Shown here: positions 58,943 through 64,000 of the stretch, piece after piece | Numbering within the stretch: the first letter of the stretch is position 1 | How the letters are laid out: every line of letters begins with the position of its first letter | Assembly (NCBI RefSeq): GCF_000243715.2 | Contig: NZ_AHMO02000008.1 | Location: forward strand, 855,001-919,000 | Source of the DNA: Leptospira broomii serovar Hurstbridge str. 5399 | Lineage (GTDB): Bacteria > Spirochaetota > Leptospiria > Leptospirales > Leptospiraceae | Reading direction: 5' to 3' | DNA length: 64,000 nucleotides | Program-made: the position numbers and the translations under genes | Notes under the pieces: model-generated | What the model saw: the letters and a program-made list of their open reading frames with translations, nothing else | Databases searched by the model: none | What the model was told of the DNA's origin: nothing

Positions 58943-60710
58943 ATAATCTTCTCCTCTCTCTCATGTTAAAACCATATTTACTTTTAGCACCGATCTGTGT
59001 TTCGTGGACTGTTATTTCAATATTCCCATCATCCTTTCCCTTGAGAAATTCATCTCGATCAAATGTATATAGAATGTCTGGCAGAACGGGAATGTGCTTC
59101 TCTATAAAGTATTGTATTGGATCACTTTTCTTTCTGATTACCTGAGTAACTTCAGCTATGCCGAGTTTAGCCCAACGTTTTGCTATTCGAAGGAGAGGAC
59201 GCTGAGAGTTTTTGCCCAATAATTCATAGCTTTTCTGATGAATTGGAGAATTCAGATCTATGTTATTCCAAAGCATATAAGCTACAGAATTATAATAGCG
59301 TTCTTTAATCTTACGATGTTTAGGACCAGATTCCATAAAATCTAGATAATCGATGTGAGCTTGTTTTAGGTGGAAGAAACGATTTTCGTGTAATATTTCT
59401 CTAAATTTCTTATCGATTCTCTTTCTAGATCGACTTTGATCCAAATGGATTCGCTTCTCCGGCGTTGGTAAATCATATAGGAGTTCTTTCCTTGATTTTA
59501 GTAGTTTTATGGGTTTCAGGTCAGTTCTACGGGATTTAATAGAAAATCTAGATCTACTACTTACATTTCGCAGTAATTTTAGATTTTTACTATTTAATTT
59601 CTCTAAACCATATACCCGAATTCCCTTTAAAGCAGAATATTCATTTAAATATAATATAGAATTTGATGGCTTAAAATAACTGTAAGAAGCTAAAAATGAA
59701 TACTTGATAGATCTTTGATTTCCTTCGGCGCACTGGTTATTTACCCCTGCCTCTGTAGACCATCTATTTCTACCCCAAACATTCCTTTTACTATCGACCG
59801 CTCTTAAAGAATGATTCACCTGGCGATAGTTAACATTATTTCTTTCTAAATAGGGAAAACCTTCATCACCAAAAGTAACTGTATTCTTAGGTAAATAATC
59901 TAAGAAAGGCTGTACAGTTCTCTGTTTTTGATCTGGAATAGAATCGAATATTACTGGACCACCTTTAATAGCTTGGGTTAATGCTAAGGTCCCGATCTGA
60001 TAAACTCCCTTTTGTTTTGCTACGGCATCTGACAAATAGATACTTGCTGTTTGACCTTTATGCTTAAATCTTTTCCGAAAACCATTTGCTCTTTGACTAG
60101 CAGAAAACAAAGCAAGTGTATCAACGCTTACTACTGGCTTACCTTCGATAAAAGGTCTTAAATCGCCATTTTCTGGCAAATTTTTACCTCTCCAAGCTTT
60201 CTTAATATCTTTAACCATCTCATCTTTAATTGATGGTATAAGATCACTTAAAAATACCTGTAGTCTCCTCTTTAATAGAGTTGAGGTTCTACTAGAAATC
60301 CCTAACCTACGTTGTATCTCCGACGCAGATAATCCTAATGGAAATCTATGAATCGCTTCTAATAATACATAGCTGAAGGTCCACAATGGAATTTTTAAAT
60401 GCTCTAAGGGTGTCCCAGAAGTCCTAGAAATCTGATACTTGCATTTTGGGCATCGAATTACATTCTCCCTCGTAGAAACATCTTTAGAAAGAGAAACATT
60501 ACAGCTAGGACAATCTTTAGGATACAGATTTCTAAGAAGCGATTTCGTTAGTTCTGTATGGTAGAAAATATTGATATGAGGAAATTTACTGTTGAAGCGA
60601 GTTTTTGCTGAAGGTTTTAGTTGCTTAACAGTACTACTGCGACGCGAGTCGGAGGTTACGACTAATCCATTCTCACCTGAAACAGTAGGCAAATTATCAG
60701 TGCCCAGCAC
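58929..60710 (-). CDS. IS1595-like transposase with long C-terminal extension, 593 aa
   Basis: An N-terminal zinc ribbon ('CPSCNVSL' and 'CPKCKYQISRTSGTPLEHLKIPL') and an HTH ('GLSASEIQRRLGISSRT') are followed by a DDE-type catalytic domain: first Asp in 'VVSVDTLALF', second in 'TFGDEGFPYL', and the third site in 'AEGNQRSIKYSF' (Glu-Asn). These match IS1595/ISXO2-type transposases. About 200 extra residues follow, not found in the typical family (300-350 residues). The start is a GTG at 60710; the first ~25 residues come from an inverted copy of the adjacent helicase sequence, so the native start may be further in. Confidence 0.75.
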   Translation of the reverse strand: MLGTDNLPTVSGENGLVVTSDSRRSSTVKQLKPSAKTRFNSKFPHINIFYHTELTKSLLRNLYPKDCPSCNVSLSKDVSTRENVIRCPKCKYQISRTSGTPLEHLKIPLWTFSYVLLEAIHRFPLGLSASEIQRRLGISSRTSTLLKRRLQVFLSDLIPSIKDEMVKDIKKAWRGKNLPENGDLRPFIEGKPVVSVDTLALFSASQRANGFRKRFKHKGQTASIYLSDAVAKQKGVYQIGTLALTQAIKGGPVIFDSIPDQKQRTVQPFLDYLPKNTVTFGDEGFPYLERNNVNYRQVNHSLRAVDSKRNVWGRNRWSTEAGVNNQCAEGNQRSIKYSFLASYSYFKPSNSILYLNEYSALKGIRVYGLEKLNSKNLKLLRNVSSRSRFSIKSRRTDLKPIKLLKSRKELLYDLPTPEKRIHLDQSRSRKRIDKKFREILHENRFFHLKQAHIDYLDFMESGPKHRKIKERYYNSVAYMLWNNIDLNSPIHQKSYELLGKNSQRPLLRIAKRWAKLGIAEVTQVIRKKSDPIQYFIEKHIPVLPDILYTFDRDEFLKGKDDGNIEITVHETQIGAKSKYGFNMRERRRLYGKV

Positions 60711-60795
60711 TTTCCGTAGGAAGGTGTGGGTGCTGGCATTTTGCGATTTGTGAAAGGTGATGAAGGGATTAGTCGTGGGCGACGACTCACAAAGT
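60636..60795. repeat. imperfect long inverted repeat at the element/helicase border
   Basis: Two arms of about 65-75 bases: the minus-strand sequence from 60710 down to 60636 and the plus-strand sequence from 60730 to about 60795. Shared stretches include GTGCTGG, AGGTGA followed by GGATTAGTCGT, and CGACTC in the same order, separated by a short palindromic centre (TTTCCGTAGGAA). Reading both arms in the coding frames gives 'GLVV' with similar surroundings, so one arm looks like an inverted duplicate of the helicase gene segment. Confidence 0.65.
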
Positions 60796-61398
60796 ATATA
60801 TTCCTTCAGAGGTTCGAACGTAAAATTATTTCTTGATTATCCGAAACTTTTTCAGGGAACTAGTCAGCATGCATTAACTACGAATTATCGCTCCCTACCG
60901 AAAATCGTGGAGATATCGGCGATTCCAATCGATAGAAATAAAAGCAAAATCCCGAAGATCGTGCAAGCTCACCGTTCAGGAAAAGCATCCGTAGGTCGTG
61001 TCAAGATAAATAAAATCAGCGATCTCTTTTCCTTTCTCAGTCAAGCATACCGATTAAGTCGAGGCGAATTAAAAATTCTCTGCCGTTCCAATCATCGTAT
61101 TAGAGAATATATCCGAGCCGGCATTCCGGAAGAACTTTTAATGACAATACATGCATCCAAGGGTCTGGAATTTCACACCGTTTTTGTGGATATCGCCGAC
61201 GGCTGGAACGTAAAACAAACGTCTCCACAAGAAGTCTTAGAGGAAGAACACCGAGTCCTGTATGTGGCATTATCTAGAGCCAAAGACAGTTTAGTGATTA
61301 TCGGATCTTTGAGAAATTCTAATAGGGAAACGGCCGAAGATCTTTTCTTCTCATATTTTGCAAAGGTCCTTCCCACCTGGAAAAAACCTCCTGGATAA
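60757..61398 (+). pseudogene. truncated UvrD/Rep-type DNA helicase, 213 aa
   Basis: Contains the C-terminal motifs of SF1A helicases: '[15 protein letters not shown]' (motif III), 'LTTNYRS' (IV), '[15 protein letters not shown]' (V) and '[15 protein letters not shown]' (VI). The N-terminal Walker A and DExx motifs are missing, and a stop codon lies in frame just upstream of the first Met, so it cannot be an active helicase. The sequence between IV and V is also short, suggesting loss of the 2B domain. It was probably cut by the neighbouring insertion; the missing half is not in the window. Confidence 0.75.
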
Positions 61399-61458
61399 AA
61401 GCATCTTATACTTTGCATTTACCGAATGTAATGAAATTTTGGATCAAGGATAGAATTG

Positions 61459-61758
61459 ATGAAATTTTTCTTAATAGAGTTACTATACACCGTGCCCATA
61501 GAAAAAATTGACGAGGCAGTCGTAGAGCATCGTAATTTTTTGCAAACCTTGTATGATAAAGGAATTCTCCTTCTCTCCGGCCCCAAGGAACCTCGAATTG
61601 GTGGAGTGATTTTAGGAAAGTCCAAATCTTTGCAGGAAATCCAAGATATATTCCAAAACGACCCGTTTCAAAAATATGATTATGCAAGCTATAAATTCAC
61701 CGAATTTTCTCCGGTAAAACGCCAAACATTTTTAGAAGATTGGATTCAGCAAAAATAA
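61459..61758 (+). CDS. YciI-like protein, 99 aa
   Basis: A small ferredoxin-like-fold protein of the YciI family: 'KFFLIELLYTVPIEKIDEAVVEHRNFLQTLYDKGILLLSGPKEPRIGGVIL' (His and Asp positions conserved) and 'FQNDPFQKYDYASYKFTEFSPVKR' (family motif 'DPF'). Biochemical role uncertain; some act as dehydrogenase- or muconolactone-isomerase-like enzymes. The start is the second Met. It is GC-richer and outside the accessory island. Confidence 0.75.
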   Translation: MKFFLIELLYTVPIEKIDEAVVEHRNFLQTLYDKGILLLSGPKEPRIGGVILGKSKSLQEIQDIFQNDPFQKYDYASYKFTEFSPVKRQTFLEDWIQQK

Positions 61759-61802
61759 TGCCGGATCCTAAACCGGGATTATTCTTTACGTTTTGTTGAT
61801 GG

Positions 61803-61839
61803 AAAAAAACCGACTTCCCGCTCATTGTTGAGCGGGAAG
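61803..61839 (-). terminator. intrinsic terminator of the hydrolase operon
   Basis: Perfect 10-bp stem CTTCCCGCTC / GAGCGGGAAG (61814-61839) with a six-base loop; on the minus strand it is followed, after TCGG, by TTTTTTT. It terminates the hydrolase genes coming from the right. Confidence 0.75.
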
Positions 61840-61866
61840 CTGGGAGCAAGTGGATTGGATGGGTGC

Positions 61867-62718
61867 TTAAATGGTTGCTAACGCCGCGTTAGCTAGTTCG
61901 TAACCTCCGGTTTGATCCGGGTGAAAACCAGGTTTAAAATAAAGGAGCGCCATTCCTGCAAGCGCCGGATACAATACTCGTCCTTGAGGGCGTGCGCCGT
62001 TTAAATCCTTAAAGTATTTGCGGATTCCCACTTTCTTGTCCGCGATTAAAAACCAATGCTGTAAGAAAAGTGAATATCCCCAGAATATTGCGGACGCGAT
62101 CAAGAAGCCGAAAATCCTTAAAGTATAACTTTTAGAAACGGTTTGCAAGACGTCATAAGCGACCGATTTATGCTCAATCTCTTCGCATGCGTGCCAAAGA
62201 AGTAGATTTCGCATTTCACCTTCCGCATAATCGTAAAGTCTGTTTCTCAAAACGACCTCGCCCATACTTGCGGTATAATGCTCCAATCCTGCAGTGACTG
62301 AAAGTTTTAATTTTTTCCCGAAAAGAAACTCCAGTAAGGGCAACAGAATTCCAAAAGCGGTTTTTATATAAAATTTCAGCATGGCCTTAACTGGACGACC
62401 TTGGGCTTCCAAAATTTCAAGCGCTTTCTCGTGCTCTTTTCCGTGCTGGACTTCCTGTCCGATGAAAGCTTTTACCCTATTCTGCAATCCTGGATCCTTT
62501 ACTCGGTCTGCGAAGGCCTTAACACTTTTAATAAAGAATCTCTCCCCTTCGGGAAACAGAATATGATAAGCGTTTACATTATGCGTTAAAAAGGAATTGT
62601 CGGCCACATAGTGATCGGATACGTTTTCAAGGCCGACGAAATCCATTTTGCGAACCGACGGCGATTTAGCATCGATCGGCTTTAAATTTCTTTTTTTAGC
62701 TGTTGTTACATTACTCAT
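61867..62718 (-). CDS. PF10118-type metal-dependent hydrolase, 283 aa (copy 1)
   Basis: A helical, membrane-associated metal-dependent hydrolase family. Conserved metal-ligand motifs are visible: 'GQEVQHGKEHEKALE', 'LSVTAGLEHYTASMGE' and 'LLWHACEEIEHKSVAYDV', and a hydrophobic segment 'FGFLIASAIFWGYSLFL'. It is a tandem duplicate of the next gene with most residues identical, 21 bases apart, so both are co-transcribed. Substrate unknown. Confidence 0.85.
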   Translation of the reverse strand: MSNVTTAKKRNLKPIDAKSPSVRKMDFVGLENVSDHYVADNSFLTHNVNAYHILFPEGERFFIKSVKAFADRVKDPGLQNRVKAFIGQEVQHGKEHEKALEILEAQGRPVKAMLKFYIKTAFGILLPLLEFLFGKKLKLSVTAGLEHYTASMGEVVLRNRLYDYAEGEMRNLLLWHACEEIEHKSVAYDVLQTVSKSYTLRIFGFLIASAIFWGYSLFLQHWFLIADKKVGIRKYFKDLNGARPQGRVLYPALAGMALLYFKPGFHPDQTGGYELANAALATI

Positions 62719-62739
62719 TTCTCTTCACCAAAACCTAAA

Positions 62740-63591
62740 TTATATAGTTGCTAACGCAGCGTTCGCCAATTCATACCCGCCGGTTTGATCGGGATGAAAA
62801 TCCCGTTTAAAATATAACAGAAATGCTTTGGAAATATCTTTCCAAAGTAATCCTGCATATGGCCCGGCGTTTTTCATATCCGCGAAATACCTTTTAAAAC
62901 CGATTCCGGGATCCGAGAAAATAAACAAATGCTGTATTATGATTGCGTAACCCCAAAACATAAAGGTCGCTACGATAAAGCCGAAAACCCGTAAAAGATA
63001 ACTTTTGGACACGGTCTGTAATACGTCATAGGCGACCGATTTATGTTCGATCTCTTCGCAAGCGTGCCAGAGAAGAAGGTTTCTCATTTCACCTTCGGCT
63101 TGGTCGTGCAAGTTGTGACGTAACGAAATTTCGCCCATAGTGGCGGTATAATGCTCCAAACCCGCCGTTACGGACAACTTCAGTTTTTTACCGAAAAGAA
63201 ACTCGAGAATAGGCCAGAAGAGTTCATACGCCGTCTTTACATAAAATTTTAGAATCTTAGCGACCGGGTATCCTTTCTTCTCAAGCATCTCTAAAGCCTT
63301 TTCGTGTTCCTTACCGTGCTGCACTTCCTGTCCGATGAAGGCCTTGATATTGTTCTGGAGTTTCGGATCCTGAACTTTGTCAGCGAAAGCTTTTACGCTT
63401 TTAATGAAGAATCTTTCGCCCTCCGGAAAAATAATATGATAGGCGTTTACCGTATGCGTGACGAATGAATTCCCGGCGATATAATAATTAGAAAGCTGAT
63501 CCAAGCCTTCGAAATCCATTTTACGGACGCTCGGCGCCTGCGCATCAATCGGTTTCAAATCCCTCTTTTTACGTTTCATTTGGACGGTCAT
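62740..63591 (-). CDS. PF10118-type metal-dependent hydrolase, 283 aa (copy 2)
   Basis: Paralogue of the gene at 61867-62718 with the same length and the same motifs: 'GQEVQHGKEHEKALE', 'LSVTAGLEHYTATMGE' and 'LLWHACEEIEHKSVAYDV', and the same C-terminal tail 'HPDQTGGYELANAALATI'. It is the upstream gene of the pair. The region from 63592 to the tRNA gene is gene-free and holds its promoter. Confidence 0.85.
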   Translation of the reverse strand: MTVQMKRKKRDLKPIDAQAPSVRKMDFEGLDQLSNYYIAGNSFVTHTVNAYHIIFPEGERFFIKSVKAFADKVQDPKLQNNIKAFIGQEVQHGKEHEKALEMLEKKGYPVAKILKFYVKTAYELFWPILEFLFGKKLKLSVTAGLEHYTATMGEISLRHNLHDQAEGEMRNLLLWHACEEIEHKSVAYDVLQTVSKSYLLRVFGFIVATFMFWGYAIIIQHLFIFSDPGIGFKRYFADMKNAGPYAGLLWKDISKAFLLYFKRDFHPDQTGGYELANAALATI

Positions 63592-63875
63592 AGGTGTCTC
63601 CCAGTCAGCACGTCGACTTTTGTAGCGGTTACTATAACCTATGTTCGGAAAGGTCGCCCGCCGATCTCGGAAAATCCTAGCTAATTCCGAAATCGATAAG
63701 GATTATTGGAAAAATTTTTCCGATGATCCGCGGATCCCACCGGAAGCAATGGATGATTTTGGCAAGAATTCTGTGCCGTAAAAGGAGAGGTAAAAAGAGA
63801 GTAAAGATAAAGGAGGAGAATGCAAGGGCGAAAAGGCTTTACGACAATGAATACGGCAAAATACTGGTCGCTACC

Positions 63876-63952
<77 letters not shown>

Positions 63953-64000
63953 CCCCGCAAATTTTCTATAATCGGCTCTCTACTATGGAAAGCCGATATC

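Overview
The window looks like a Leptospira (spirochaete) chromosome segment. It is AT-rich, full of small lipoproteins with spirochaete-style lipoboxes (residue before Cys often N, S or G), and carries a 1622-residue repetitive secreted protein of a Leptospira-restricted kind, 7TM proteins of a spirochaete type, and tandem PF10118-type hydrolases. About the first 60.7 kb reads as accessory DNA (very AT-rich, many orphan and decayed genes, integrase, transposase remnants, CRISPR-Cas). The last 3.3 kb (helicase fragment, YciI-like protein, two hydrolases, tRNA-Val) is visibly richer in GC and looks like the conserved chromosome.

Layout. 0-4 kb: small HTH protein, two 7TM sensor-like paralogues and an N-acyl-amino-acid-synthase-like GNAT enzyme. 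4.5-15.9 kb: minus-strand lipoproteins, the giant secreted protein, TPR lipoproteins and a membrane protein. 16-20.3 kb: HTH protein with a frameshift, zinc-ribbon protein, membrane protein/lipoprotein pair, SH3-like lipoprotein. 20.5-25.4 kb: HEPN-like protein, membrane protein, minimal tyrosine recombinase behind a 28-nt palindrome with two downstream ORFs, VapD-like protein, lipoprotein. 25.5-28 kb: DNA-damage cassette of a SRAP protein, UmuD homologue and UmuC polymerase; the UmuD homologue lacks both catalytic residues. 28.3-33 kb: secreted proteins and a CYTH protein. 33-36.8 kb: a reverse transcriptase with a clear promoter, a 644-nt non-coding region with hairpins downstream, and two co-oriented unknown genes. 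37-44.3 kb: IS256 remnant, HD protein, lipoprotein pair, GT-C membrane glycosyltransferase, large lipoprotein, ECF sigma factor with putative anti-sigma partner.

44.9-54.6 kb: a complete class 1 type I CRISPR-Cas locus of the Myxococcus Dev/MYXAN style (cas6-cas3-cas8-cas7-cas5, decayed small gene, cas4-cas1 fusion, cas2) followed by a 12-repeat array. Genes overlap by a few bases, so cas6 to cas5 form one translationally coupled operon for crRNA processing and interference; cas4-cas1 and cas2 form the adaptation module. Two spacers come from overlapping parts of the same coding motif. 54.8-58 kb: SseB-like protein, secreted protein, and an SH3 lipoprotein gene broken by frameshift and by the next element. 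58-60.7 kb: a three-gene mobile-element-like operon (IS1595-like transposase with long C-terminal extension, HNH-type protein, very basic protein). It ends in a long imperfect inverted repeat that shares sequence with the adjacent truncated UvrD-type helicase gene, which marks the border with the GC-richer chromosome.

Most attractive for follow-up: the RT locus with its structured non-coding region, the transposase/HNH/basic-protein element, the catalytically dead UmuD in an SRAP-UmuDC operon, the overlapping spacers, and the synthase-like enzyme next to paired 7TM proteins.
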